From CAZRIE01 sp964600075 (lineage in GTDB: Bacteria; Bacteroidota; Bacteroidia; Flavobacteriales; Flavobacteriaceae): DNA of 64,000 nt. Where the stretch lies: the NCBI GenBank assembly GCA_964600075.1, contig CAZRIE010000004.1, positions 43,727 through 107,726 on the forward strand. The letters run 5' to 3'. Positions 9,072 through 17,921 of this stretch are shown here, piece after piece. The notes below the pieces were generated by a model. The model was not told the origin of the DNA, ran no database searches, and was given only the letters and a program-made list of their open reading frames with translations. Position numbers and translations under genes: made by a program. Position 1 is the stretch's first letter; every line of letters begins with the position of its first letter.

Positions 9072-9219
9072 TCCGACCTGCGAGGTGTCGTCCGCCTTTT
9101 TGGCGGACCTCCTTGTAGGCCTCGGCCCGTCAGTTTTAATTAGGTTGACAAACCTACTCGGTCAAAAAAAAGACCTTGCAGGTGTACAATCGCCTGACAG
9201 GTCTAAAACCTAAAAACCA
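9072..9219 (+). repeat. Intergenic palindromic repeats (GACCTGC-AGGTC type) with GTCCGCC hairpin
   Basis: The 148-bp gap inside the operon holds a perfect hairpin GTCCGCC-TTTTT-GGCGGAC (9090-9108), an AGGTTGACAAACCT hairpin, and degenerate copies of a GACCTTGCAGGT / GACAGGTCTAAAACCT motif. Such motifs recur between genes in Flavobacteriaceae. They could reduce transcription into the downstream permease, or be neutral intergenic repeats. Confidence 0.5.
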
Positions 9220-10629
9220 ATGAGCCAAAACAGACACGAAGAAGAACTGATCGAAGAAATAGCCGGTGGCGAATTTGAAAGGGAGCCGGTTCCGCAGTCA
9301 AAATGGAAAGGTTGGGGAAGCTTTTTAGGTATGTATGCCGGCGAACACGCAGCCGGAACCGAATTTATGATCGGCCCTTTGTTTCTGACGGCAGGTGTAA
9401 GTGCTTTTGATTTAATTATCGGTCTTCTAATCGGTAATCTTCTGGCGGTTTTAAGCTGGCGGTTTCTTACCGCCGAAATTGCGGTTAAAAATAGGCTAAC
9501 GCTGTATTATCAACTGGAAAAAATATGTGGAAAAAAATTGGTCACGGGTTATAATCTGGCCAACGGAATATTATTCTGCTTTCTGGCGGGCGCTATGATT
9601 ACCGTTTCAGCCACAGCAGTTGGCATTCCATTCGATATGGAAATGCCAAAACTGACCGATACGATGCCTAATGGCGCAACATGGGTGATTATCGTTGTCA
9701 TTATTGGAGCCGTCATTTCGTTGATTGCCTCCAAAGGATACGATACTGTTTCAAAGGCGGCGAATTGGATGTCTCCAATAATTGTAATTGCATTCTTAGC
9801 CTGTGGAGTGGTCGCTTTAGGACAATTAGGCGTTAAAAACTTTGATGATTTTTGGAATATTTGGGGAGAGGGCTCCGAACCATTTCCCGGTCAGATCAAA
9901 TATACGTTTTGGCACGTCGTCATATGGTCTTGGTTCGCTAATGCAGCCATGCATGTAGGCATGTCGGATTTGTCTGTATTTCGGTTCGCAAAAAATGCGA
10001 AATCAGGTTGGACAACGGCTGCCGGAATGTACATTGGACACTATATGGCGTGGATCGCAGCAGCCCTACTGTACGCGGTTTACTTGAAATCTCCTGAAGC
10101 TCAGGCATTTTTGGCAAACGGGGAAGCGCCACCGGTCGCCCCGGGACCTTTGGCGAATAACGCTATTGGCATTTTTGGTATTATCGCAGTAGTATTAGCT
10201 GGTTGGACTACCGCCAACCCGACCATTTATAGGGCCGGTTTGGCTTTTCAAGCGATTATTCCTAAAGTTTCTACATTCTGGGTAACCATAATAGCAGGTA
10301 CGGTCGCGACGATTGCGGGATTATTTCCTGCGTTCGCCATGAAACTTTTAGGCTTTGTGGCCCTCTACGGATTTATTCTTGCCCCATTCGGAGCAATCAT
10401 AGTGTTTGAACATTTCTTTCATAAAAGGGCCGGTATCGTAAAAAACTATGCCGAAGCTGCTCATATTGACTTTAACCAGGCGGTGGTTTTTGCCTGGGTC
10501 ATTAGCTTTGGCCTGTTCTATTTTATATCGATTCAGTTCGACGTATTCCTTTCTTTCGTTACGTTACCAGCTTGGTTGCTGTGCGGGGTACTGTTTTTGG
10601 TGTTCAGTAAAATGTTGCAAAAAAAGTAG
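9220..10629 (+). CDS. NCS1-type (purine/cytosine permease-like) inner-membrane transporter, candidate rhamnose or lactate permease
   Basis: Polytopic protein of 469 residues with about 12 hydrophobic helices and a soluble acidic N-terminus of roughly 35 residues. Early GMYAGEHAAGTEFMIGPLFL, then GYNLANGILFCFLAGAMI, WHVVIWSWFANAAMHVGMSDLS-like and GWTTANPTIYRAG segments resemble the nucleobase:cation symporter-1 family. It is the only inner-membrane transporter in the rhamnose operon, so it probably brings in L-rhamnose, or moves L-lactate or another product. Family members are named for purines and cytosine, but none of the neighbours concerns nucleobases. Substrate is inference. It is separated from lldD by a repeat-rich gap and is the last gene on this strand before a 669-bp intergenic region. 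Confidence 0.75.
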   Translation: MSQNRHEEELIEEIAGGEFEREPVPQSKWKGWGSFLGMYAGEHAAGTEFMIGPLFLTAGVSAFDLIIGLLIGNLLAVLSWRFLTAEIAVKNRLTLYYQLEKICGKKLVTGYNLANGILFCFLAGAMITVSATAVGIPFDMEMPKLTDTMPNGATWVIIVVIIGAVISLIASKGYDTVSKAANWMSPIIVIAFLACGVVALGQLGVKNFDDFWNIWGEGSEPFPGQIKYTFWHVVIWSWFANAAMHVGMSDLSVFRFAKNAKSGWTTAAGMYIGHYMAWIAAALLYAVYLKSPEAQAFLANGEAPPVAPGPLANNAIGIFGIIAVVLAGWTTANPTIYRAGLAFQAIIPKVSTFWVTIIAGTVATIAGLFPAFAMKLLGFVALYGFILAPFGAIIVFEHFFHKRAGIVKNYAEAAHIDFNQAVVFAWVISFGLFYFISIQFDVFLSFVTLPAWLLCGVLFLVFSKMLQKK

Positions 10630-11120
10630 TGGTTAAGCTATGTCTAAAAATGAACTTTAGTTAAAGCGATAATCTTTTTTATATGATCGCGTTTGTTTTT
10701 AGATTTTCAGAAGTTTAGTAAAAGCATCGAAAAATAGGACTATAAGAGCTAATTATATGCTGCAGCTTTATTAAATTACATCGCCCTTTTATAAAAATAC
10801 CTTTAGCAGTACAGCCTTTTTTTAGATTTCGTAATATAACATACATAAGCAAAAAAAAAATGATAGAACTGACATACACCGGTATGGCAAAATTCAACGA
10901 TAGATTCTATGAGAAAGACAACTTCTTAAATGTTCTATCAAAAGAAGAGTGGATGGATAATTATACTAAGACCCCTCTTTAATTACTTGAGCAATGAAAA
11001 CTGTATAAGAATTTGTCTTTTTTATTTAATGTAGCGTCCAATTGGGTACATATGGACTACTTTCTCCCTTCGACTCAATGCGTAAATACAGAACATATTT
11101 GTATTAAATTCCTATAAAAG

Positions 11121-11140
11121 CAGGACAGTACAGGATAGTT
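11121..11140 (+). promoter_or_regulatory. Two-unit putative GntR operator before the SusC/SusD operon
   Basis: Head-to-tail decamers CAGGACAGTA and CAGGATAGTT. The first seven bases match the array consensus exactly and 14 bases are shared with the site at 2896-2915. It ends 16 bp before the -7-like TCATTTTG at 11157-11164, the same geometry as at the two other promoters. Confidence 0.65.
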
Positions 11141-11156
11141 GCTGGTTTATTTTTTT

Positions 11157-11176
11157 TCATTTTGCAATCGATTGTA
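11157..11176 (+). promoter_or_regulatory. -7-like box overlapped by a LacI-type palindrome (GCAATCGATTGTA)
   Basis: TCATTTTG (11157-11164) is a one-mismatch TAnnTTTG box. Starting on its last bases, TGCAATCGATTGTA (11163-11176) matches 13 of 14 positions of the perfect palindrome TACAATCGATTGTA in the LacI promoter at 21068-21081. A repressor bound here would block the promoter directly. The LacI protein at 21200-22216 is the natural candidate. Confidence 0.6.
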
Positions 11177-11298
11177 TTTATAATTTTAGTTGTTTCAAGC
11201 TATGATTTTTCTCTACAATATTATTGAAAGACAGAATTTTCGTCTGGAAATTTTGAAAATTGAATACGATTGCTAATTCAACTTAAATAACTATTCTT

Positions 11299-14200
11299 AT
11301 GAAGGAAAATTTCTTAAAAAGACATGAAAAGTGTCGGTTCACAATACGAAATGGTAAAAGACCGTTACGGTTCCTTACTTTTTTTCTTATGCTTTCCGGC
11401 TTCACATTACAAGCAGAGACTATATCTGAAAGCAACTTTTATGGTAACTACGACTTTGTACAAACACAGGAAGTAACAGGTACTATCGTCGATGAAAATA
11501 ACACTGCGCTACCAGGTGCAAGTGTCATAATAAAGGGAACCTCAAAAGGTGCTGTTGCCGATTTCGATGGTAACTTCACAATTAATGTTCCGGATGGCGC
11601 TACGAGTTTGGTCGTTTCGTATATCGGATACAAGACAATGGAAGTACCTATTCAAATAGGGCAAGCCATGAGTATTCAAATGGAGCCCGATGCTTCACTA
11701 CTCGATGAAGTTGTGGTTACGGGATATGGCTCTGTCAAAAGAAATGAATTTGTAGGAGCTACCTCAGTCGTTAAGGCCGAAGGACTAGTTGCATCCCCTG
11801 TAACTTCTGTCGAACAAGGCATGAGAGGTCAGTTGGCAGGTGTACAGGTAACCCAAAGCTCCGGGCAGCCAGGCGCAGGAATAAGTGTTAGAATCAGGGG
11901 ACTCTCTTCTTTTGCGGGTGGCAACGAACCACTTTATGTAATCGATGGTATTCCCTTATTCAATGATGATGTTCGGGGCCTGAACGGTCTATCTTTCCTA
12001 AACCCAAATGACATTGAGTCAATAGAAGTACTTAAAGATGCCTCTTCGACCTCTATTTATGGTTCAAGGGCAGCCAACGGCGTAGTACAAGTAACTACAA
12101 AAGGAGGTCGAGCGTCAGACGGTGCCAAAATTACATTCAATACGTTTCTAGCTGCACAACAAGTAAGAAATAAATATGATTTAATGAATGGTGAGCAATT
12201 TATCAACTATGCTACCGAATACATTACTAATGCAGTAAATTTCGATGCTGATCAAAAGGCAGCGGCACTTGGTGAATTGCAAACTGTTGGTAACGCGGAA
12301 ACCGATTGGCAAGATGAGGTATTTCAAACTGGGTTCATGCAGAGTTATAATTTAAGTTTTACCGGAGGTAACCAAAATAGCAATTATTTTGTTTCGGCAA
12401 ATTTAACCGATCAAACCGGGGTGGTTAAAGAAACCGATTTCAAAAGAATTTCCCTTAGATCTAATCTTAATAACAAACTGAACGACTTCATGAACCTCAG
12501 TACAAGAATCAGTTTGTCACAAACTGCATCGAACGGATTTTTGGCGTCGAACGGTACCAATACAAGAAATCTTGGAAAATCTGGTATAGGATCCGTAATT
12601 AAAGCTATGCCAACGGCTCCTGTTTACGATGCCGAAGGTAATTTTGCCGGTGTGGCACCCTACAGTTTTAGCGGGGGTGATGTAGAAAATCCGGTAGGTA
12701 TGACTAGAGCGTTGGATCGCAATAGGTTGAATAGGGCACAAGGGGTTTTGTCCCTTAACACAAAATTGGCGAAGAACTTTACTAACGTTACCAGGGCTTC
12801 GGTAGATTATATTGAAAGAAAAGGAGATTTCTATTCGCCATCTTATCTTACCGAATTGGGAAGTCAAGTGGCTCAATTAAGTACTTTTAAATCCACAAAT
12901 ACCTTATTGGAAAGCTTTTTCAACTATAATAAGACTTTTGGTGAACTGGAAGTAGATGCTTTGGCAGGAGCATCGATAAACGATATTTCAAGTGAGGATA
13001 TTTTTCTTTCAGGTACTGGTTTTCCAGACGATATTTTGCAAAACAATGCCATACAGGCTGCTGCTACCTCTGCAATTCCGGAAACATTTCTTACAGAAAC
13101 CAGTTTAGCATCATTTTTTACTAGGGTCAGGCTAAACTATAAAAAGAAATATCTAATCTCCTTAGATGCCAGAACAGATGGCTCGTCGGTATTTTCTGCA
13201 GGCAACAAATGGGCGGGATTTGGTGCTTTCGGGGCTGCATGGAGAATTTCGGAAGAAGAGTTTTTACAAGGTAGTAAAGTGAATGAATTAAAGCTTCGTT
13301 TTAGCACTGGATCAACAGGTAATCAGGCTATTCAACCCTATCAATCACTACTCTTAGGGTCTATTGTTTTGACCGGACAAACGGCTGGATCTGGTATTAG
13401 TGTAGGTCTGGCCCCCAATCTTCCCAACGGGAGTATTACTTGGGAAACAACAACACAAACGAATTTTGGTGTGGACTTCGGACTAGACCAAAACAAATAT
13501 CGATTATCGTTTGATGTTTATAAAAAGACTACTGACGATTTATTGGCGCAAGTACAATTACCGCCTTCATCAGGGTTCAGAAGTATCATTGATAATGTTG
13601 GAAAGGTAGAAAATACGGGCTTTGAAATTCAAGCAGGCTTGGACATTGTTAACTCTGAAAATTGGACTTTTGCGGTAGATGCACAGTTTTCTAAAAACGA
13701 TAATGTCGTGGTTCAAACTAAAAATGGAGAAGATATTTTGTCCGGCGGAAGTAATGACGCTTCTAGAACGACGACTATTGTGAGAGAAGGTGAAAGCCTT
13801 TTCTCTTTCTATGAAATCAAGTTTACCGGTATGGTAGATGGGCAACCCACGTATGAAGATTTTAGTGGCCCTGATGGAGTTCCCGATGGTGAAATCGATG
13901 GCTTGGATCGGCAGGTAGTCGGCAACTCTTTGCCAGATTTTTCATATGGTTTCAATACCAACCTTAGATATAAAAAATGGAACTTAATTTCAAATTGGCA
14001 AGGAGTTTCAGGTAATGGCATACAGAATACGGTACTTCGTGATTTGACTTTGCCTAATTTAGAATTTAACAAAGTAACGAATACGAAGGATTTTTATCCC
14101 GCCACAGATGACATCGTACGGTTCAATTCTGACCGATTTATAGAAGACGGAAGTTATTTGAGAATGGCAAATATAAAATTGAGCTATAATATCAATGTAG

Positions 14201-14388
14201 AAAAATTAAATTTTTTCGATGCAATAAATATCTATGCTAGTGGACAAAACCTTATAACTATAACCGATTATAGTGGTTTTGACCCAGAAGTGAACAGTTT
14301 TAGTGGCAACGACCTGAGACAAGGGTCTGATTTAGGGGCATACCCCACTGCGAAAACCTTCACCCTAGGCCTTAATTTATCATTTTAA
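11299..14388 (+). CDS. SusC/RagA family TonB-linked outer-membrane receptor
   Basis: Receptor of 1029 residues forming the barrel through which oligosaccharides enter the periplasm, with the downstream SusD as lid. An extended N-terminus precedes the signal peptide (hydrophobic FLTFFLMLSGFTLQAET). The carboxypeptidase-regulatory domain (about 55-130) has GTIVDENNTALPGASVIIKG, followed by LDEVVVTGYG near 135 and a plug with EPLYVIDGIPLF and EVLKDASSTSIYGSRAANG. The C-terminus ends in an aromatic beta-strand (FTLGLNLSF). It has both a putative GntR site and a LacI-type palindrome at its promoter, so it is probably induced by rhamnose- plus uronate-containing glycans (inference). The ATG at 11299 may be slightly upstream of the true start because the n-region is unusually long. 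Confidence 0.95.
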   Translation: MKENFLKRHEKCRFTIRNGKRPLRFLTFFLMLSGFTLQAETISESNFYGNYDFVQTQEVTGTIVDENNTALPGASVIIKGTSKGAVADFDGNFTINVPDGATSLVVSYIGYKTMEVPIQIGQAMSIQMEPDASLLDEVVVTGYGSVKRNEFVGATSVVKAEGLVASPVTSVEQGMRGQLAGVQVTQSSGQPGAGISVRIRGLSSFAGGNEPLYVIDGIPLFNDDVRGLNGLSFLNPNDIESIEVLKDASSTSIYGSRAANGVVQVTTKGGRASDGAKITFNTFLAAQQVRNKYDLMNGEQFINYATEYITNAVNFDADQKAAALGELQTVGNAETDWQDEVFQTGFMQSYNLSFTGGNQNSNYFVSANLTDQTGVVKETDFKRISLRSNLNNKLNDFMNLSTRISLSQTASNGFLASNGTNTRNLGKSGIGSVIKAMPTAPVYDAEGNFAGVAPYSFSGGDVENPVGMTRALDRNRLNRAQGVLSLNTKLAKNFTNVTRASVDYIERKGDFYSPSYLTELGSQVAQLSTFKSTNTLLESFFNYNKTFGELEVDALAGASINDISSEDIFLSGTGFPDDILQNNAIQAAATSAIPETFLTETSLASFFTRVRLNYKKKYLISLDARTDGSSVFSAGNKWAGFGAFGAAWRISEEEFLQGSKVNELKLRFSTGSTGNQAIQPYQSLLLGSIVLTGQTAGSGISVGLAPNLPNGSITWETTTQTNFGVDFGLDQNKYRLSFDVYKKTTDDLLAQVQLPPSSGFRSIIDNVGKVENTGFEIQAGLDIVNSENWTFAVDAQFSKNDNVVVQTKNGEDILSGGSNDASRTTTIVREGESLFSFYEIKFTGMVDGQPTYEDFSGPDGVPDGEIDGLDRQVVGNSLPDFSYGFNTNLRYKKWNLISNWQGVSGNGIQNTVLRDLTLPNLEFNKVTNTKDFYPATDDIVRFNSDRFIEDGSYLRMANIKLSYNINVEKLNFFDAINIYASGQNLITITDYSGFDPEVNSFSGNDLRQGSDLGAYPTAKTFTLGLNLSF

Positions 14389-14399
14389 AAATATAGACT

Positions 14400-15857
14400 A
14401 TGAAAACAATATATTCAAAAACATTAATTTGCTTTCTATGCATAGGTTTGCTAGTTGGCTGTGATGATTATCTAGAGGAGACACCCATAAGCGAAGTGCT
14501 TTTAGAAGATGTCAATGCCTCAAATCTAAACTCTATTCTTACGGGTATGTACGAACCCTTGACAAGAAGTAGGGGCCGTGTATGGGAATCACATTTTTCA
14601 AGAGATTTGATGCTTCTAAACGAGAGTATTAGAGGGCGATCTGGAGGAAACCTATTGAAGAGCAACTATGAGCTCGATCTAATTAATGCGAATAACTGGT
14701 GGGTCACGCTTTACGAATCTGTTGGTCGTGCCAATTCCCTTTTGGCCGCATTGGAGGGCAGCGACATAGATCAAGGCCTGAAAGACAGGGCTCAGGGCGA
14801 GGCTTTATTTATAAGATCTTATGTATATTATAATTTGGTAAGGATGCACGGGGAAGTGCCCTTGCGGCTAGAGCCGGTGACAAATTCAGATGAAACTGGG
14901 CAAGCGTTGGAATCTGTAGACAATATATATCAACAAATTATCGGTGATTTACAGATTGCAGAAGGTCTTCTCCCGACCACCACTGACAAAGCTGGTTCAC
15001 CTACGGCAGGGGCAGCAAAAGTAATGCTGGCCGACATGTACCTCACACGAGGTTCTTTTGCCGAAGCTGCGGGCAAAGCAAAAGAAGTGATTGATAATGC
15101 AGGCACCTACGGTTACGCATTGCTACCGAATTTCCCTGATGTATTCTCAGCAACTGCAGACACCCATGAAGAAGATGTTTTTTCTTTGAAATTTTCGCAG
15201 GCAGTAGGCCTTGGTACTTTTGTTACCACCTACTGGGCTCCCCGAGGTAGTGGTTTTGCACTGAAGGGAGGAATTGCCCCAAGGGGCTTGGAGCAAGGGG
15301 GTGTCTTTGAGGCATCTCCACTGGTTGCTGGCTGGGACGATAATGACTTAAGAAAACAATGGACGCTGTATAATGAATTGTTGATAGATGGTGTCATGAC
15401 CAATGTTCTCGGAAGTACTAATTACGAATACATTTTGGGAAAATATCGCGACCCGGGTAGTGTCGAAGAAACTGCAAGCGGTAATGACTGGCCCGCCTTT
15501 AGATATGCCGACGTCTTGTTGATTTATGCCGAAGCTGATAATTTGGCAAATGGCGCACCTTCCGGAGCCGCCTATGAGGCGGCGAATCAAATCAGGAGAA
15601 GAGCTTATGGGTTGGATGTGAACACCGCTGACCCAACGGTTGATCTGCCAGCAGGGCTTTCCTCAACAGAATTCGACGAACTTGTATTTCAAGAAAGAGG
15701 TTATGAGTTTTTAGGTGAAGCAAAAAGGTGGTTCGATTTAGTTCGAACAAACAAGTTCGAAACTTTTATAACCGAAGCCGGGTCTCCATTACCAACGCAA
15801 ATGTTTGCTCGAATTCCAGCCAGTGAACTATCGAATAATGACGAAATTGGTGAATGA
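14400..15857 (+). CDS. SusD/RagB family glycan-binding lipoprotein
   Basis: Surface lipoprotein of 485 residues that binds glycan above the SusC barrel. Lipobox LLVGC places the lipidated cysteine at 21. Family features are the TPR-like helices with RAQGEALFIRSYVYYNLVRMHGEVPL (described here over residues near 140-165), GAAKVMLADMYL, and the C-terminal ERGYEFLGEAKRWFDLVRTN block, ending with ARIPASELSNN. It starts 11 bp after the SusC stop, as usual for the pair. A strong terminator follows at 15933. Confidence 0.95.
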   Translation: MKTIYSKTLICFLCIGLLVGCDDYLEETPISEVLLEDVNASNLNSILTGMYEPLTRSRGRVWESHFSRDLMLLNESIRGRSGGNLLKSNYELDLINANNWWVTLYESVGRANSLLAALEGSDIDQGLKDRAQGEALFIRSYVYYNLVRMHGEVPLRLEPVTNSDETGQALESVDNIYQQIIGDLQIAEGLLPTTTDKAGSPTAGAAKVMLADMYLTRGSFAEAAGKAKEVIDNAGTYGYALLPNFPDVFSATADTHEEDVFSLKFSQAVGLGTFVTTYWAPRGSGFALKGGIAPRGLEQGGVFEASPLVAGWDDNDLRKQWTLYNELLIDGVMTNVLGSTNYEYILGKYRDPGSVEETASGNDWPAFRYADVLLIYAEADNLANGAPSGAAYEAANQIRRRAYGLDVNTADPTVDLPAGLSSTEFDELVFQERGYEFLGEAKRWFDLVRTNKFETFITEAGSPLPTQMFARIPASELSNNDEIGE

Positions 15858-15932
15858 ACAGTACGGCGGTATCAGAATTAGTTTTTTAGAAGTAATATAA
15901 AGTATTTTGATTTTGAGTTAGTTTAGTTTTGG

Positions 15933-15965
15933 AAAAACCGGGAGTTTTTACTCCCGGTTTTTTTT
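15933..15965 (+). terminator. Rho-independent terminator after the SusC/SusD operon
   Basis: A perfect 13-bp stem (AAAAACCGGGAGT / ACTCCCGGTTTTT) with a four-base loop is followed by a run of eight T. It lies 76 bp after the SusD stop and closes the operon. Confidence 0.9.
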
Positions 15966-16111
15966 ATTGGTAGTGATTAAATCTAAGCTAAAGCGACAAC
16001 TATTCAATTTGATAAATTGCCCTTTTTTAAGTAAGGTTACACATTATAAGGCATTGCCCTTGCCTATGAACATGCGATAGTATATTTTTAATTACCTAAA
16101 AAATAAAATCT

Positions 16112-16585
16112 ATGTACCGGAAAAGTAATTTGATTTTCGCACTCATTCTATTGGCTGTAAACGTCGAAAGTATGGCACAAAGCGATGCTTCAAAAGAATA
16201 TGAATATCTTCAAGCAGCCCAAACAGAAACTACAAAAAGGTATTGCCTTACGCTTCAACTCAAAGATGATCTAAAATTGATCGAAGAATACGAGAAACGG
16301 CATCGACCCGAAAATATCTGGAAAGAAGTTACCGATGGCATAAAAAAAGTAGGTGTGATCGATTCCGAAATCTACAGATCGGGAACCCAATTGTTCATGA
16401 TTCTAACAGTTCCCGAAGATTTTGATTTTGAAAAGCAAATGAGTACGTTGGCCGGACTACCCAGACAAGCTGAATGGGAAGAATTCATGAGCAAATTTCA
16501 AGCATCTGACCCAAATGCGTCTTCAGCTGAAAAGTGGGCTAAAATGAAAAGGGTATTTAAACTAGCCCCAAGTGACAAAGACTAA
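16112..16585 (+). CDS. L-rhamnose mutarotase family protein with signal peptide
   Basis: Small protein of 157 residues. Residues 1-22 are a signal peptide (LIFALILLAVNVESMAQ). Residues 40-115 match the RhaM/RhaU (DUF718) fold: RYCLTLQLKDD, then the conserved EEYEKRH histidine block, the GIKKVGVIDSEIYRSGTQLF strand pair, and the C-terminal EWEEFMSKF and KMKRVFKL. Family members interconvert alpha and beta anomers of L-rhamnose. Most characterised ones are cytoplasmic; this one appears to be exported, so it would act on sugar in the periplasm. It stands alone after the SusC/SusD terminator. Its family placement agrees with the rhamnose island. Confidence 0.8.
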   Translation: MYRKSNLIFALILLAVNVESMAQSDASKEYEYLQAAQTETTKRYCLTLQLKDDLKLIEEYEKRHRPENIWKEVTDGIKKVGVIDSEIYRSGTQLFMILTVPEDFDFEKQMSTLAGLPRQAEWEEFMSKFQASDPNASSAEKWAKMKRVFKLAPSDKD

Positions 16586-16732
16586 CTCTGTTTTACCTTC
16601 AAACTAATAAGGTATTATCCATGAACCAGTGGAGGACGATTTTTGATAAATGATTTAGGTTTTCGATGGGCCAGAAACAGTCGGTTAATAGAAAGGTCTA
16701 TTTGACCAAAGTGCACTTAAACAAAATTTGAA

Positions 16733-17911
16733 CTACCTCACTTCGACAATCATCGGATTGTTCAGTTTTTTAGAGAAAGTACTTACATAAGACTGCCATT
16801 CTTCTTTGGTTGTGAACTGATCACTTTTTTTCCATCCGAAACCGGCATAATAAACGGCCTTTTGATTATCAACTTTGAGGTGTGCAAATAGGTTACTTTC
16901 GTCTTTGCTATCCGTTTCATAATGTTCGTGGCCTATCATATTTTTATTTGGGACTACGATAGCCATGCCCAGTTCTGAATCTTCATGGGGTTCCCAATAG
17001 GTGACCCAACCTTCTTCTTGGTCGACACCGACGATACCATCTTTCTCATGCAAGGTTAGGCCTGCGGAAATCATATCGGCACCTTTTAGCCTAACCTCAA
17101 ATCGGGAAAGGTTACTACCATAATCCAGTGAAATATGCTTCTCCTCTGATATCGTATTCCCGTTAGCGTCCCAATCTGCATACGTCAACATAAAACTGGT
17201 GCGAATTGGGCCGTTATATAAGTTTTTCCAAGAAATAAAATTTTTGGAAATGTAGTATGTACTATCCACTTTCATTGCGACACCCCCCACTCCCCTGCTT
17301 GGGCCGACATGAAAGTTATCCAGACCTTCGCCCGTATCTTTATGATAACTAACTTCACCTGAAAGTTCTTCTTTATACCATTTGTTAATAATGGGATAAT
17401 CAACACGCTTCAACCAAGCATCTATTCCACTGGAAAGGGTACCCCCTTTGACTTTATCTTCGACCATTTTTTGCGCCGTCGGGCCGTAAGTTCGAAATGC
17501 AACACGGTTGTTTTCCCATGCATAATCATCAGTGCGTTCGGGAACAAATCTTGAATAACAAGCTGGAATGCTATCCGATGTCGTCGAATTATCCAATGTT
17601 ACAAGTTCGAAAGACCGCTCCGCAAGTGCCCCAATTTCAGGTTGAAACAATACCATATCCACAATCCCATCGTCGTTAACGTCTACCGTCTGTGAGACAA
17701 TTTCCTTTTTTGTTTCGGTATCGACAACCCCGTAGGTTAAGGATTTGGCACTAGCGATATCTTCTCCAGCAAGAGATTTTAAATCAATTTCTACCGTTTC
17801 AAAAGCCCTGGCGATATCCAATGGGTTTTTCACGGTAATTATCTTGTTTTCGGCGCAACCGCTATAAAGAACAGTTGTCAATAAAAGGCTGAGAATCAGT
17901 TTTGCCCGCAT
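16733..17911 (-). CDS. DUF4861 family lipoprotein
   Basis: About 392 residues from the ATG at 17911, which gives a proper lipoprotein signal (LILSLLLTTVLYSGC). A longer frame to 18022 would overlap the kduI gene and add no signal, so it is rejected. The body is beta-rich and matches the DUF4861 family, common beside kduI and unsaturated-uronide genes in Bacteroidota; segments include RVAFRTYGPTAQKMVEDK, SRGVGGVAMKVDSTYY and DYGSNLSRFEVRLKG. Its function is unknown; a periplasmic carbohydrate-active or carbohydrate-binding role is inferred from the gene neighbours. It begins 10 bp after the kduI stop and is the last gene of the uronate operon. Confidence 0.8.
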   Translation of the reverse strand: MRAKLILSLLLTTVLYSGCAENKIITVKNPLDIARAFETVEIDLKSLAGEDIASAKSLTYGVVDTETKKEIVSQTVDVNDDGIVDMVLFQPEIGALAERSFELVTLDNSTTSDSIPACYSRFVPERTDDYAWENNRVAFRTYGPTAQKMVEDKVKGGTLSSGIDAWLKRVDYPIINKWYKEELSGEVSYHKDTGEGLDNFHVGPSRGVGGVAMKVDSTYYISKNFISWKNLYNGPIRTSFMLTYADWDANGNTISEEKHISLDYGSNLSRFEVRLKGADMISAGLTLHEKDGIVGVDQEEGWVTYWEPHEDSELGMAIVVPNKNMIGHEHYETDSKDESNLFAHLKVDNQKAVYYAGFGWKKSDQFTTKEEWQSYVSTFSKKLNNPMIVEVR

Positions 17912-17921
17912 AGGATTTGTT

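Larger units (their letters stand above)
10630..11298 (+). other. 669-bp intergenic region before the rhamnose-island SusC/SusD operon
   Basis: AT-rich. The last 180 bp carry the promoter elements listed separately. A 40-codon open frame (10860-10982, starting MIELTYTGMAKFNDRFYEKD) is preceded by an A-run and is not recognised; it may be a gene remnant or chance. Nothing else convincing was found. Confidence 0.5.

Noticed and set aside
10806..10816. GCAGTACAGCC resembling a GntR half-site
   Set aside because: Only a partial single unit, without a second unit or promoter box at the right distance.
10860..10982. 40-codon open frame in the gap before SusC
   Set aside because: Short, unrecognised and preceded by a poly-A run; coding cannot be supported without homologues.
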